Numbered from the stretch's first letter, positions 1 to 9,870 are shown. The stretch: 51,663 nt of DNA from Mariniblastus sp. (GCA_028823415.1 JAPKBL010000027.1:1-51663); one strand, 5' to 3'. Program-made: numbers and translations. Notes: generated by a model from the sequence alone, not told the origin.

Positions 1-38
1 CTGAATTTCACAAAACTGAATTTCACAAAACTGAATTC
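1..38. repeat. 15-bp tandem direct repeat at window edge
   Basis: Two perfect 15-bp copies of CTGAATTTCACAAAA lie at 1-15 and 16-30, and a partial third copy starts at 31 and diverges after CTGAATT. The array may continue to the left of the window. It sits about 95 bp upstream of the kinase start at 131. Whether it is a minisatellite or a set of operator sites cannot be told from sequence. Confidence 0.8.
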
Positions 39-130
39 TGGTTTTAAACCTGTAGGGTTTGCTGTATTAAGAGTCTACAATATTGGCGGGAATCTCGTTT
101 GATTAGTCAGCACGAAGGACTGAGCGCGAC

Positions 131-1954
131 ATGGCACTTGAAAAAATTGGCCCTTACGAATTCAAAGGTGTATTAGGCCGTGGTGGAATGGGCTCGGTTT
201 TTCGTGCAGTCCACAAAGACACCGGTGAAATACACGCAGTCAAGGTATTGGCTCCCAACTATGCGAATGATGATCACTTTCGCGGGAGGTTCGAAGCGGA
301 AATCGAATCACTCCTTAAGCTCAATCATCGCAACATTGTCCGTATCTTAAGTTTTGGGCAAGAAGACGGAATGTTGTTTTTTTCCATGGAACTGGTGGAG
401 GGAAACAGTCTTTTTCAAATGCAAAAAAGCGGCTATCGGTTTGATTGGCGGGCGGTATTGCAGATTGTCAAAGATGTCAGTGCTGGTTTGAGGCACGCTC
501 ATGATCGAGGGATTATCCACCGAGATCTTAAGCCGGGTAATTTGTTGATGACCTATGACGAGAATTCTCAGCCCGATTTTGTAAAGATCACAGACTTTGG
601 AATCGCAAAGCGATTTGGTTCGTCGCAGAACACCGGACAAAATGTTTTGGGAACGATGGATTTCATGAGCCCTGAGCAGGCGAAGGGGGAGTTGGTCACG
701 ATTCGAAGCGATCTCTACAGCCTTGGTTCTGTGATGTATGCGCTGCTCTCGGGCAAACCTCCGTTCCGAACGAATTCGGTGGAAGGGTCATTGAGCAATC
801 TTCTGCGGGCACCGGCGCCGAGTATTTCTGCTTCGCTCCCTGAGGTGCCCCCCGAGATCGATCTTTTGATACGACGGCTGATGGCGAAGCTGCCTGAGGA
901 TCGTATTCCAACTTCATTGGCTTTATTCCATCAAATTGAGGAGATTGAATCCACTTTGCGGGAAGGCAGCGAAGCGAGAACCACTCATCGTCCTGAGGGT
1001 AAAGGCCATATCGATACTTTTGACGTAAGGATACCGGCAACACGAGAGAATACGAAACGCGCTGATTCTAAAAAGGCGACTGGAAAGGTCAGTGTTGTAA
1101 ATTCTGATTTGCAGACCGTGGAATTTACGGATCATAAGAATCAGCAGATTGAATCGACATCGATTCGAGAAGATTATTTTGAGACGGTCACAGAGAAAAC
1201 AAGGGAAAAGCCTTATGTTGCCGATTTCGAACCTCGGGAGAGCAAAGGAGCCTGGCGACTGCTCTTCGCTTTTGTGTTTGTGGTCGCGATTGGGATCTAC
1301 GGAGTGTGGCAAGCATACAAACCCCCCAGCGCTGAAAAGTTGTACGCGGCGATAGAGCAGGGAGCGAATAAACCAGATACAGTGCTCCTTGAGATCGGCC
1401 AGTTCTTAGAGATCTACCCTGACGAGGAGCGGGCTGAGCAGGTTTTGGAATTGCGCCGTGTTGGAGACGCGATCAGGCTTTACAAGAGTCGTCGAAATGT
1501 TCTGACCGCAAAGGGCGGGCAGCGGTTGACCGACATTGAAAAGCGGTTCCTTCGCATTGTTGACGATTCGGATAAAAATCCAATCAAAGCAAAAAAAGAA
1601 ATGGACATTTTCGTTGATTTTCTCAGCGGAGTGGAACTTGAGCCTCGCGACCAAGACTGTTTCGAAGCGGCCGAGGCCTATCGCATCAAGATTAAGCATG
1701 ATGCAATAAGCGAGTTGCGTGGAAATCTAAACCGAATTCGATCGGTTCTTGATATTGCTCTGCAGACGACGGATGTCGACGAGCAAATCAGGTTGTACAA
1801 GTCGATTGTCAGCTATTCAAAAGATATTGATTGGGGACGGTTTCCAGATTCGAGGCAGGGGAGCGACATGGTGCAAAAGGCTCAAAGAATGTTGTTGCAA
1901 CTGGAGTCGACCCATCCTGAATCCTTCCAGCAGTTGCAGGATGAGAATAACTAA
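131..1954 (+). CDS. membrane-anchored Ser/Thr protein kinase (Hanks/PknB type)
   Basis: The protein phosphorylates Ser/Thr on protein substrates; its target is unknown. The kinase domain spans about residues 9-275. It has the glycine loop GRGGMGSV (16-23), the ATP-binding Lys38, a candidate C-helix Glu57, the catalytic loop HRDLKPGN (131-138, Asp133) and DFG at 156-158, so it should be active. A linker of about 100 residues leads to one membrane segment near 375-396. About 210 residues then follow, presumably outside the cytoplasm, helical in look and without a PASTA or WD pattern. This single-pass design is common in planctomycete kinases. The ATG at 131 begins directly before the kinase fold. 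The next gene (PhyH family) follows after 36 bp on the same strand, so co-transcription is possible. Confidence 0.93.
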   Translation: MALEKIGPYEFKGVLGRGGMGSVFRAVHKDTGEIHAVKVLAPNYANDDHFRGRFEAEIESLLKLNHRNIVRILSFGQEDGMLFFSMELVEGNSLFQMQKSGYRFDWRAVLQIVKDVSAGLRHAHDRGIIHRDLKPGNLLMTYDENSQPDFVKITDFGIAKRFGSSQNTGQNVLGTMDFMSPEQAKGELVTIRSDLYSLGSVMYALLSGKPPFRTNSVEGSLSNLLRAPAPSISASLPEVPPEIDLLIRRLMAKLPEDRIPTSLALFHQIEEIESTLREGSEARTTHRPEGKGHIDTFDVRIPATRENTKRADSKKATGKVSVVNSDLQTVEFTDHKNQQIESTSIREDYFETVTEKTREKPYVADFEPRESKGAWRLLFAFVFVVAIGIYGVWQAYKPPSAEKLYAAIEQGANKPDTVLLEIGQFLEIYPDEERAEQVLELRRVGDAIRLYKSRRNVLTAKGGQRLTDIEKRFLRIVDDSDKNPIKAKKEMDIFVDFLSGVELEPRDQDCFEAAEAYRIKIKHDAISELRGNLNRIRSVLDIALQTTDVDEQIRLYKSIVSYSKDIDWGRFPDSRQGSDMVQKAQRMLLQLESTHPESFQQLQDENN

Positions 1955-1990
1955 GAGGCTGTGTTTCGTAATTGAGCTAAGTGAAATTCA

Positions 1991-2863
1991 ATGAGCATCG
2001 TGGATCTGTCAGCGATACATCGTCCGATTACTTCTCTATTTCCAAATTTGAAGGATGGCGATTTCGATCGCTATTGCCTTTCCAGTGATGACGTGGAATT
2101 CTTTCACGCGCAAGGATACCTTGCCGGAGTGCAATTGTTGGACTCCACTCAGATCGAAGTTTTAAAGGGTGAGCTGTCGGAGTTTTTTGATCCAAAACAT
2201 GACGGTCACGATTTGTGGCATGAGTACCATACCAACGAGTCAGCTGACCCGGAACGAGTACTGTTTCATGCATTAGGTGCGTGGCGACTGCGATCTAGTT
2301 TTCACGATCTGCTGTGGAATCCCGCCTTCTTGATCCCCGCGAGTCAATTGCTCGGTGGCGGGGTGCGATTTTGGCATGATCAATTGTTTTGTAAGCCGGC
2401 AAAGCACGGTGGGAATGTCGCATGGCATCAGGATTACTCTTATTGGATCCGAACTCAACCGATGGCCCATTTGACCTGCTGGACGGGCTTGGACCGGGCG
2501 ACGAAAGAGAACGGCTGTTTGCAGTATATTCCGGGGAGTCATCATTGGGATCTGCTTCCAATTACTGGTTTGGCGGGAGATATGGGCGCGATCCAAGACG
2601 TGCTGACGGACAAGCAGTGGGATGTATTCCAGAATCCTGTTGCAATCGAACTTGAGCCTGGGCAATGTGCGTTTCACCATCCGTTGATGGTACATGGTTC
2701 TTTCGGTAATCAGACGGAACATCCGCGTCGGGCAGTCGTGCTCAACGTGATGCGTGATGGAGTCCAGTCGCATACCAATGATGAGTTATTGCCAGGGGTG
2801 CCAGTCATTCCAAGTGGCCAGGAAATAGCAGGGCAGTTTTTTCCACTGCTTTATGCTCCGTGA
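1991..2863 (+). CDS. phytanoyl-CoA dioxygenase (PhyH) family protein
   Basis: A predicted Fe(II)/2-oxoglutarate-dependent oxygenase of 290 aa, the usual length for the family. The facial triad is visible: WHQD gives His146 and Asp148, and the distal His235 lies in [12 protein letters not shown], followed by an Arg-rich stretch expected to bind 2-oxoglutarate. PhyH homologues hydroxylate very different small molecules, and the substrate cannot be read from sequence. There is no signal peptide, so it is cytoplasmic. It lies 36 bp after the kinase gene and 63 bp before aroB, all on the plus strand, but no pathway link between the three is obvious. Confidence 0.88.
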   Translation: MSIVDLSAIHRPITSLFPNLKDGDFDRYCLSSDDVEFFHAQGYLAGVQLLDSTQIEVLKGELSEFFDPKHDGHDLWHEYHTNESADPERVLFHALGAWRLRSSFHDLLWNPAFLIPASQLLGGGVRFWHDQLFCKPAKHGGNVAWHQDYSYWIRTQPMAHLTCWTGLDRATKENGCLQYIPGSHHWDLLPITGLAGDMGAIQDVLTDKQWDVFQNPVAIELEPGQCAFHHPLMVHGSFGNQTEHPRRAVVLNVMRDGVQSHTNDELLPGVPVIPSGQEIAGQFFPLLYAP

Positions 2864-2926
2864 TGAGAGATTCTTTTCTGCGATTTATTTGAGTGGTTTT
2901 TAAAAAAGCAACGTGAGGCAAAACAG

Positions 2927-4030
2927 TTGAAAGATAATGTAACCGAGCCCGACAATCAGGTTACCGTGAATTTGGCTAGTCGAAGCTATTCGATTGAAAT
3001 TATGCCTGGTTTGTTAAGTCGGCTTTCGGGGGCGCTGGAGAAATTTGTTTCCGACGAGCATGTTATTTTGGTAACAGATAATAATGTCGCCGGTTTGTAT
3101 CTCGAATCGGTTGTTTCACAGATTTCCGAGATTGCGCAACGGGTGGACGTGATTTGTGTTGCTCCCGGGGAGGTTTCTAAATCAATTCCTGTGTGTGACG
3201 AACTTTGGCAGCAGATGGTCAGTTTTAATACGGATCGTCAATCCATCGTCATTGCGTTAGGAGGAGGGGTGGTCGGTGATCTCGCCGGTTTCTTGGCCGC
3301 TTCGTTTGCGCGTGGAATACGATTTATTCAGATCCCGACAACGCTGTTGGCGCAGGTAGATAGTAGCGTTGGCGGCAAAGTGGGGGTCAATTTGCCGAGT
3401 GCAAAAAACATGGTTGGCGCATTTTGGCAACCGGAAGTCGTCTTAATAGACCCTTTGGTTTTGGAGACGTTGGACGACGCTAATTTCCGAGCGGGGCTCG
3501 CCGAAGTAATCAAATATGGATTGATTATGGACGTCGATTTCTTTGAGTTTCTCGAGTCATCCATCGATCTGATCGAGCGACGGGATCCGGAGGTGCTGAC
3601 TCGATGTATCGCTCGCTGTTGTCAATGTAAAGCGGCGATTGTTGAGGAAGACGAGCGAGAAACTTCGGGACGTAGAGCGATTTTAAATTACGGGCATACT
3701 TACGGGCATGCAATCGAAGCGGTGTTTGGTTTTGGGCGTTTTCTCCACGGCGAGGCCATCGCGATTGGGATGACCTGTGCGGCTCGATTGGCTCGAGAAC
3801 TTGAAATGGTGCAAGACTCTTTTGTGGCAAGGCAAACCGAGCTGTTTCAGAAAATGAAGCTTCCCGTTGACTGCCCCGCTGAGCGTCACGATGAATTGGT
3901 CGCATCGATGAAACACGATAAAAAAGTCGCGAGAGGGGAATTGAAGTTGATTCTTCCTGTACGCGTGGGTGAGGTCTTGGTCTTGGCGGCGCCTGAAGAT
4001 CAGATGATTTTCGACAGCCTTAAGAATTGA
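2927..4030 (+). CDS. aroB: 3-dehydroquinate synthase
   Basis: Converts DAHP to 3-dehydroquinate in the shikimate pathway, using NAD+ and a divalent metal in the cytoplasm. The 367-aa length fits the family. The NAD-binding GGGVVGD is at 112-118. The expected metal ligands are Glu193 (in LAEVIKYG), His257 (in NYGHTYGH) and His274 (in FLHGEA). The chosen start is a TTG at 2927 with a purine-rich GTGAGG several bases upstream; no ATG precedes the conserved fold. No other shikimate gene is in the window, so it is not in an aro operon here. The gene ends 52 bp from the convergent glycosyltransferase gene. Confidence 0.96.
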   Translation: MKDNVTEPDNQVTVNLASRSYSIEIMPGLLSRLSGALEKFVSDEHVILVTDNNVAGLYLESVVSQISEIAQRVDVICVAPGEVSKSIPVCDELWQQMVSFNTDRQSIVIALGGGVVGDLAGFLAASFARGIRFIQIPTTLLAQVDSSVGGKVGVNLPSAKNMVGAFWQPEVVLIDPLVLETLDDANFRAGLAEVIKYGLIMDVDFFEFLESSIDLIERRDPEVLTRCIARCCQCKAAIVEEDERETSGRRAILNYGHTYGHAIEAVFGFGRFLHGEAIAIGMTCAARLARELEMVQDSFVARQTELFQKMKLPVDCPAERHDELVASMKHDKKVARGELKLILPVRVGEVLVLAAPEDQMIFDSLKN

Positions 4031-4082
4031 TGAGTGAAATTTTCTGTTTGGGCAGTATTCTTTTTTAAGCTTCCTATCCGTT

Positions 4083-5345
4083 CTATATGGATCTGCTTGA
4101 GTCGGCTGGTTCCGCGATGAAGGGCTGATAGGTTAGCCTTTTGAAGCTTGGTGCCGAGCTCAAGTCGTATTCGATTTGACGCCAGCGGATTCGCTTGCAG
4201 CACAGTGACATGATCGAAGACAAGCCATAGATTAATTGGCATGCGGGCACCAACAGTAAAACCTTGGTTGTTCGCCAGAGAGTTGTCGTCGCAATGGCAT
4301 CCCCTCGCAATTGGGCGCTTCTCGCAGCGACCTTTCTGGAAACAAAATATGCCCATGTAGAGAGGCCGCCACTCAGAATTAACGCTGTCGTGCAGGCAAG
4401 CAAAGCGGTCGCATTTCCAAGCAAAATAGCCAGAATCAAAATTGTGAAATTGGCCAGCATGACAAGGTTACTGAAGCACGCGTGAATGACGGAAAGAAAG
4501 AAAGTGTCTTCGTAAAGTCGAGACCATGTCAGCATTCGCGTAACCCATCGATTGGCGTACGAGACTGAGCAGTGCTCGCGATTGATCATGATAAGTGATG
4601 GAGCAAATTCAATTCTTAAGCCTTGATCTTGAATCGCTTTTTTAAGAGGACCATCGTCTACGATCGAATTTGACCAAATCGAAATTAAATCGGTGGCTTC
4701 TAGAGTGGATCGCCGCATTGCGAAACTGCCAGCCCACGGGTTGGCAAAGTAAACTGAGAAGACGAGCGCTCCAGCGTTCCAGGCACTTCGAATTAACGAA
4801 CCGGGGCCGGTCGGAGTGGGTGGTTCAAACCATTGGCTGCCTGTGACTCCGCCAATTTCTTTGTCTTGAAGCGGCCCAGTTAATTCGGCTAACCAAGTCG
4901 AGTGTGGCGCTACATCAGCATCCAAAAACGCAATGAATTTCGTATCTTTCGACAGATGCTCAATGGCTTGGGTGATGGAATGGCATTTGAGGCTGCAGGT
5001 GTCCCGAGGCGATTCCATGGCGTGGATAAAAAGGCGATCGTCGACATCGAATTCCGACTTGATTTGAGTCGCGGTCTCCCAGGCTGGATCTTCTCGATGG
5101 TCAATAACCAAGTGAATTTGGTAGTGGGCGTATTGTTGCTGGAGTACGCCAATCAGGGAAGCTTTCAAGGTGGGGTCACAACCCCGCACGGACATGATGA
5201 CGGCGGCCATCGCTTGGTGACCCTTGGAAGCTGTGGTGCACGTTTTCTTTGAGAACCAGCGACCAAATGAAATCGCTATTGAAAGCTGGATTACCGCCGC
5301 TGCAAAAATGATCTGACCGGCAATGATGGCGGAAATGGTGAGCAT
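4083..5345 (-). CDS. GT2/GT21-like membrane glycosyltransferase (ceramide glucosyltransferase-like)
   Basis: A 420-aa inverting glycosyltransferase, probably membrane-embedded and using a nucleotide sugar at the cytoplasmic face. An N-terminal membrane helix (about 3-25) is followed by a GT-A domain with SVRGCDP, the metal-binding LDADV and VDDGPL, and an NRWVTRM element that resembles the (Q/R)xxRW acceptor-site motif of ceramide glucosyltransferases and HpnI. Two or three more membrane segments follow (about residues 285-400). That pattern favours GT21 over soluble GT2 enzymes, so a lipid acceptor is plausible. It starts only 3 bp after the stop of the upstream gene, so it is surely co-transcribed with it. 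The lipid is not known. Confidence 0.85.
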   Translation of the reverse strand: MLTISAIIAGQIIFAAAVIQLSIAISFGRWFSKKTCTTASKGHQAMAAVIMSVRGCDPTLKASLIGVLQQQYAHYQIHLVIDHREDPAWETATQIKSEFDVDDRLFIHAMESPRDTCSLKCHSITQAIEHLSKDTKFIAFLDADVAPHSTWLAELTGPLQDKEIGGVTGSQWFEPPTPTGPGSLIRSAWNAGALVFSVYFANPWAGSFAMRRSTLEATDLISIWSNSIVDDGPLKKAIQDQGLRIEFAPSLIMINREHCSVSYANRWVTRMLTWSRLYEDTFFLSVIHACFSNLVMLANFTILILAILLGNATALLACTTALILSGGLSTWAYFVSRKVAARSAQLRGDAIATTTLWRTTKVLLLVPACQLIYGLSSIMSLCCKRIRWRQIEYDLSSAPSFKRLTYQPFIAEPADSSRSI

Positions 5346-5348
5346 GGG

Positions 5349-6284
5349 CTATTTCACCAACAAATTAAACAACAGTCGTGTGAATCGCGGTGCGTCTGCC
5401 CAAAAACTAGGACTAACAAGTTTGGGTAGCTCTTTTTTTAGTCCGCTGCGGGTCATTTTCCAGTTCGCAGTCGAGCCGGAAATGATATGACGACCTCCCC
5501 CTAATCGCCGATTCTCTTGGGCCTCTGGGCCTGAGACATAGCATCCCCATCGATTGAGCGAGGCGTGCGAATAATCATGGGATTGGTGAATCGCCGTTAC
5601 GGTTTTTGATAAATTGACCACCGGGATTCTGTTTTGTTTTGCTGAGTGAATCATCCAGTTATCCCAATTGCCTCGGCCAACGGCAAACGGTGGGATGTTC
5701 TCGTAGAGGTGGCGATTGAAAATGAAATATTCTTTGCACACATTGGAGGATCGCACGCCTTCGTTTTGGCATTCCTCCAAAAGACGTTCAACTTGGGTTG
5801 GCTGGCTAAAGTCAATAATGCGATCAACGCTTAAATCGGTGCGTCGGCCGAACGCAATGAATTGGCTGAAGTGAGCTTGGTTGACCAGTTGATTGATTGA
5901 TTCGGTGAAATCTCTTGTGAGAATGACATCACAATTGCAATAGGCAAGAAAGTCAGTGTTTGATTCCTGATGGGCGAGCTGGAAGGCGGAGCTTAGTAGT
6001 GGCGTTCCGTGTTCGTTACTACGCAGACCACTGGCATGACGGACGCCAAGTTCCTCCGCCGTTTCTTTAATGCCCGATTCGTCGCCAAGAAGTAGCACTT
6101 CGACGTCTGGTTTTAAGCGAGCCCACGATCGGATCGAATTTTTTTGAATGAGGTCAGTTTTACCGCCGAAGGGCTTGGGCAGGGCAAAAATAGTGACGAT
6201 GGGTGCTGATTGATTGGAGAGGGGATTGTCGGATTCTTTGCCGGAGTCGGTCATTATTGCGGTTTGCGGACTGGGATCTAACAT
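5349..6284 (-). CDS. putative GT-A-fold glycosyltransferase, uncharacterised family
   Basis: A 311-aa cytoplasmic protein that I can place only loosely. It opens with a hydrophobic strand (VTIFALPKPF) and has a DxD-like site in CNCDVIL. Downstream is a striking GNWDNWMIHSA block followed by AIHQSHDYSH, a pattern of a poorly described family seen in bacterial glycan clusters. Position between a GT8 gene (21 bp upstream) and a GT21-like gene (3 bp downstream) supports a transferase role. Two in-frame ATG starts exist, at 6284 and 6254; the second is closer to the conserved part. Donor and acceptor are unknown. Confidence 0.7.
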   Translation of the reverse strand: MLDPSPQTAIMTDSGKESDNPLSNQSAPIVTIFALPKPFGGKTDLIQKNSIRSWARLKPDVEVLLLGDESGIKETAEELGVRHASGLRSNEHGTPLLSSAFQLAHQESNTDFLAYCNCDVILTRDFTESINQLVNQAHFSQFIAFGRRTDLSVDRIIDFSQPTQVERLLEECQNEGVRSSNVCKEYFIFNRHLYENIPPFAVGRGNWDNWMIHSAKQNRIPVVNLSKTVTAIHQSHDYSHASLNRWGCYVSGPEAQENRRLGGGRHIISGSTANWKMTRSGLKKELPKLVSPSFWADAPRFTRLLFNLLVK

Positions 6285-6305
6285 GGATCAAATCGCGGAT
6301 TAACG

Positions 6306-7361
6306 CTAAGCGAAAAGCGAACGCGCCTTTCGATAGTTGACAACCCATTTTCGAATCCAATAAACGGCGGTTAGATCCCACCATCGTTTGAGGCTGAAAT
6401 CTGGCCGTTCGGGCCGCCAGCCCGCCCAGGCGGTTTGATCGAGTCTTTCGTAGAAGCTCTCGCGAAGCGGGTGGAACGGGTGAAAGTTCCATGGTTTGAA
6501 TTCAGTCGTAAAGTGGATCAACGCCGGACTGTCTCGCATTTGGGCAAAATCGAATGGGTTGATCGGGGAATGGTCATTGTCCGGGAATTCAAAAACGTGT
6601 GCCCCCTGATTCCATCTTGGTGGAAGTTGACCCCATTGCCCTGCGAATACCACGTTGAGTGCATACTGATCCCAGCACCAAACAAAGTTTGAATTATCTC
6701 GGAGGCAAGTCAGCAGTTTTTGGTCGATTGATTCTTTTCGCCAGCGATTTAGATTTAGAACCATAACGCCGCTGTTAAAATACGGTGCAGAACCATCTAG
6801 ATTTAGTTGCCGCCAATTGGGAATCGGCGAGATCGCAGCTAAGTGGGGGATCGCCTTTTTAAGCGTCCCGAATTTAGCTTGCGCTTCATAGGCGTCGACA
6901 AACGGGCACGCAATGTCGACCGCTGCGAGGCAATAGTGTTCGCCCACGTCGAAATTCCAAAGTTCAGTGAGGTCGCATTGGACAAGTACATCTGAATCTA
7001 GATAGATCACCTTCTCTATCGTGTCAGGCAGGAGTCGGGCTGCCAGAAGTCGGAAGTATGCTGCGTGAGTAATGTGATGCGAGACACTAAGGTCGCTGAA
7101 TTCTCTGAGGTTGGGTTGCAGGACGTGGATGGAAATTGGGAGGTCAACGAGCGTCTCGCGGAGTCCCATCCAGTTGGCTTCGGAGATGCCACCATCCATC
7201 AAAATGACGTGAAGATGGTTTCCATTTTTGAGTGATGATGCCGCAGAGTGAAGGGTGACCGCAAGCGGTTTCACATAATTGTCATCCGAGGCGCAAAGGA
7301 CAATCGGATCCTCAACGGGAATGGTTGTCAGCGTTTCGGATTGAAGGAGTTCTTGGATCAT
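6306..7361 (-). CDS. glycosyltransferase family 8 protein
   Basis: A retaining glycosyltransferase of 351 aa, related to LPS galactosyl/glucosyltransferases and glycogenins. The N-terminal strand IVLCASDDNYVKPL is typical of the family. The metal-binding DxD is in LDSDV (121-125), and the family block NSGVMVLNLNRWR follows. The C-terminal part has IHFTTEFKPW, matching the usual IHF.G..KPW motif. No membrane helix is seen. It is the first gene of a tight three-gene set (GT8, GT-A-like, GT21-like; gaps 21 and 3 bp), and 108 bp separate it from the coding start side of the next gene upstream. The likely role is adding hexoses to a surface glycan or glycolipid. Confidence 0.92.
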   Translation of the reverse strand: MIQELLQSETLTTIPVEDPIVLCASDDNYVKPLAVTLHSAASSLKNGNHLHVILMDGGISEANWMGLRETLVDLPISIHVLQPNLREFSDLSVSHHITHAAYFRLLAARLLPDTIEKVIYLDSDVLVQCDLTELWNFDVGEHYCLAAVDIACPFVDAYEAQAKFGTLKKAIPHLAAISPIPNWRQLNLDGSAPYFNSGVMVLNLNRWRKESIDQKLLTCLRDNSNFVWCWDQYALNVVFAGQWGQLPPRWNQGAHVFEFPDNDHSPINPFDFAQMRDSPALIHFTTEFKPWNFHPFHPLRESFYERLDQTAWAGWRPERPDFSLKRWWDLTAVYWIRKWVVNYRKARSLFA

Positions 7362-7469
7362 TAACGACGTCGATTGGGAATTTCGTCTGGACTCTAATTC
7401 GAAGTGACGGACGGGTGTTTATGCGTGTTTTTCCTTGAACCTGAGCAATCTATTATTGCACGGATTAGG

Positions 7470-8876
7470 CTAGTTTGTGTTATTCGTTGTAGAATCTTCG
7501 TTTGAATTTGAAGGATCGAGGTCGATAATCGGACAAGTTCCATCCGGTTTGTTTTTCCGCTTGCCCATTTTTTCCATTAAACCGAGCATCTTCTGACGAA
7601 CGCGCACAATCGGGCCGGCAATCGGGTGTTTTTCGATTTGTTCGAATATTTGGTGAGCCTCGTCCAATTCCGAGCGGAGTTGCGTTTGTTCCGACTGGAG
7701 GTGGGCGATTTCTCGTCGCGAATGAGCGAGTTGGGCTTGAGTTTCCACCGGGTGTTCTTGTTGGAATTCAGGGGCATCTGGATAGAGCCGTCGATGGGAG
7801 AACAGAGGGGACGGGTTCTCCGCCGACTTGAGAATTGAATCCGGGAAAACGAGTGAATTTTTCACAAGGTTGGGCGACGTCGTTAACTGTTCACCTGCGA
7901 CGGCAAGCATTTTCTCAACGAGATCGACGAGTCGGTCGGTCGCATTTCCCACATCGAGTAACGCATCGCAAAGTTGTGTTTGTTGATAAAAGAGATGTTC
8001 TGGCGTCGGCTGTGCCAACTGCGTGATGGTGGTTGAGATTTGATCAGGGGCCGAAATTGTCCAGCCAGCATTCACGTAACGTGGGCAGTTATGGTAGTCC
8101 AGTAGAGCCGTTGGAATTCCCAGTCGCATTGATTCAAGCATTGCGGTGGAGGCGGTCGTGATCACAGCGTCTACGTTAGCGAGTGTCTCGTTCAGTTCCT
8201 CACCGGTCAGTTCGTTCAATTCATTGGTGACCCCCAGTTCGTCTTCCATGCCACCGGTCAGGCGCCAGAGGAGTTTCGTATCGAGGGATTCGGCTGGAGC
8301 GTAAGGGCCGGTCAAATTTAGTATTTCGTTGTGGGTCGCCCATTGTTTAAGGTCTTGGAGGCTTTGTTTGACGGTACTGATTTGAGACGGCGTGAACCCT
8401 GGAGTTTTTGCCGTCATTACCAGTATCCGGAACTCTCGATCGGCTCGAGGAGGAGTGGGTTGCGCCGGGACTGAGTCAAGTCTCGGGATCCCCACGACTT
8501 CTGTTTTCCCTGCATTCCCCCACTGATTCAAGACATGCGCCTGAGACGGGCCAATGCAGGCAGCCTTGTGAGCCAGAATGGGACGCATGGTATAGGGGCA
8601 GGCTACTTCGTCAGGAAGATTATCCCATGCGTTTCGCCATTCTAAAATGCCGTCGATTAGATATAGAGTCGCCACGTTGTTGCGTTTTAATTCTGTGCAG
8701 CATTCCCGAAATCGATCGAAGTGTTCGGAGTAAAAAATTGCGAGGTCGCCGGGGACGGCTTGATGGATTACATCAACCGAAGACGCAATCTTAACGTTTA
8801 GTCGTTCGATCAATGGCGCGGCATGGTGGGAGACCTCGGTGGGTTCGCCAACAAAATATACCGAAGGCTCGTTCAT
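7470..8876 (-). CDS. GT-B-like putative glycosyltransferase with C-terminal coiled coil
   Basis: A 468-aa protein without a family I can name surely. The middle and C-terminal halves look like two Rossmann-type lobes. The stretch VDAVITTASTAMLESMRLGIP resembles the nucleotide-sugar-binding block of GT-B enzymes and of CDP-glycerol glycerophosphotransferase or UDP-GlcNAc 2-epimerase relatives. Residues about 375-425 form a heptad-like coiled coil rich in Gln, Glu and Arg, and the last ~25 residues are polar and disordered. No signal peptide or membrane helix is present. Position inside the glycosyltransferase block supports glycan work. It could instead be a non-catalytic scaffold. Confidence 0.6.
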   Translation of the reverse strand: MNEPSVYFVGEPTEVSHHAAPLIERLNVKIASSVDVIHQAVPGDLAIFYSEHFDRFRECCTELKRNNVATLYLIDGILEWRNAWDNLPDEVACPYTMRPILAHKAACIGPSQAHVLNQWGNAGKTEVVGIPRLDSVPAQPTPPRADREFRILVMTAKTPGFTPSQISTVKQSLQDLKQWATHNEILNLTGPYAPAESLDTKLLWRLTGGMEDELGVTNELNELTGEELNETLANVDAVITTASTAMLESMRLGIPTALLDYHNCPRYVNAGWTISAPDQISTTITQLAQPTPEHLFYQQTQLCDALLDVGNATDRLVDLVEKMLAVAGEQLTTSPNLVKNSLVFPDSILKSAENPSPLFSHRRLYPDAPEFQQEHPVETQAQLAHSRREIAHLQSEQTQLRSELDEAHQIFEQIEKHPIAGPIVRVRQKMLGLMEKMGKRKNKPDGTCPIIDLDPSNSNEDSTTNNTN

Positions 8877-8925
8877 GGTCGTTTGGGAGTGGATTTAAAA
8901 ATAAGTTTTAAGAATTTCGACCGGC

Positions 8926-9870
8926 TTAATCGAGATTTACAGAAAAGCCGTCCTTGCGTGAACAAAGTCGAAATAGAGTTTCTTCGTCGGTGCTGATGGG
9001 CAGTGAATGCACGCTGCCGTCTCCAAACGCAAAATTAACGACAGCTGCATGACCGCTTCCAAAGATTGGATATTCGCCCGGCGATAGGACGAGCGTTCGG
9101 CTCGCAGCTAATCCCATTGCGAAACCTCCGATACGCATGAACGTCTCGGGTTCGTCGCCATTGTAAATTGATCCATCGCCCCAGCCCTGTGGTTTCAGTT
9201 CACCATAGGTGCTGACATATTTCTCGCCAATGAAAATCGTATTAGACAAACCGTCTGTGATTGCGGCGTGTCCGTATCGACCACGTTCGGTGCCTTCAAG
9301 TTTGCCGTTAACGACAGGGTTTTGGCTTGCCAATCCCGAGTTGAAAACGCCATCGACCGGATCCTGGAATTTTGCCCAGACATCGAATGGAAAAAATCGA
9401 GGAGTTCCGGCATTCCCGGCATAGTCCCCGATCGCGCCGACGGGACCTTTGGTTTCACTGCTGCTAATATTTTTTCTTCTTGGCCGCGCTGGGCACAGCA
9501 TTACCGGCATGGTGTTTTGGACAATCTCTGGATCCTGAAACTGGTATTTCTCTTGGATCTTGAGCTGGTCATAAAGATTGTTCATTTCGAGGAACGGCAT
9601 CAGGTAGACTGGCCACGTCAGGAATTCATCTGCCGCACGCGATGGCGGATAAAGTTGCTTCGCAGATTCGTAGTTATGAATTGCTAATGCGATTTGATGA
9701 AGATTGTTTTGGCAGGCAGTTCGGCGGGCAGCCTCGCGGACCATTTGAACCGCTGGCAAAAGCATCCCAATGAGGGTGCCAATGATTGCAATGACGACTA
9801 ATAATTCGACCAATGTGAAGCCGTGTTTACGGTTCATGCGTGGACTCGGGAAAAACCTTGGTTCGCTCAT
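8926..9870 (-). CDS. DUF1559 domain protein with prepilin-type N-terminus
   Basis: A 314-aa member of the large DUF1559 (SBP_bac_10-like) family, which is greatly expanded in planctomycetes. The N-terminus has the type IV prepilin leader: [15 protein letters not shown], with cleavage expected after the Gly before FTLVE, followed by [14 protein letters not shown]. The C-terminus has the usual FGDGSVH block. It should be processed by a prepilin peptidase and placed in the envelope as a pseudopilin-like protein. The function of the family is not established. The ATG at 9870 is used here; an internal ATG at 9837 (MNRKHGF) is an equally good start. It lies inside a glycosyltransferase run, with 109 bp to the gene upstream. 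Confidence 0.93.
   Translation of the reverse strand: MSEPRFFPSPRMNRKHGFTLVELLVVIAIIGTLIGMLLPAVQMVREAARRTACQNNLHQIALAIHNYESAKQLYPPSRAADEFLTWPVYLMPFLEMNNLYDQLKIQEKYQFQDPEIVQNTMPVMLCPARPRRKNISSSETKGPVGAIGDYAGNAGTPRFFPFDVWAKFQDPVDGVFNSGLASQNPVVNGKLEGTERGRYGHAAITDGLSNTIFIGEKYVSTYGELKPQGWGDGSIYNGDEPETFMRIGGFAMGLAASRTLVLSPGEYPIFGSGHAAVVNFAFGDGSVHSLPISTDEETLFRLCSRKDGFSVNLD

Noticed and set aside
2273-2773. 166-codon antisense frame over the PhyH gene
   Set aside because: Antisense shadow; the PhyH iron-binding residues are on the plus strand.
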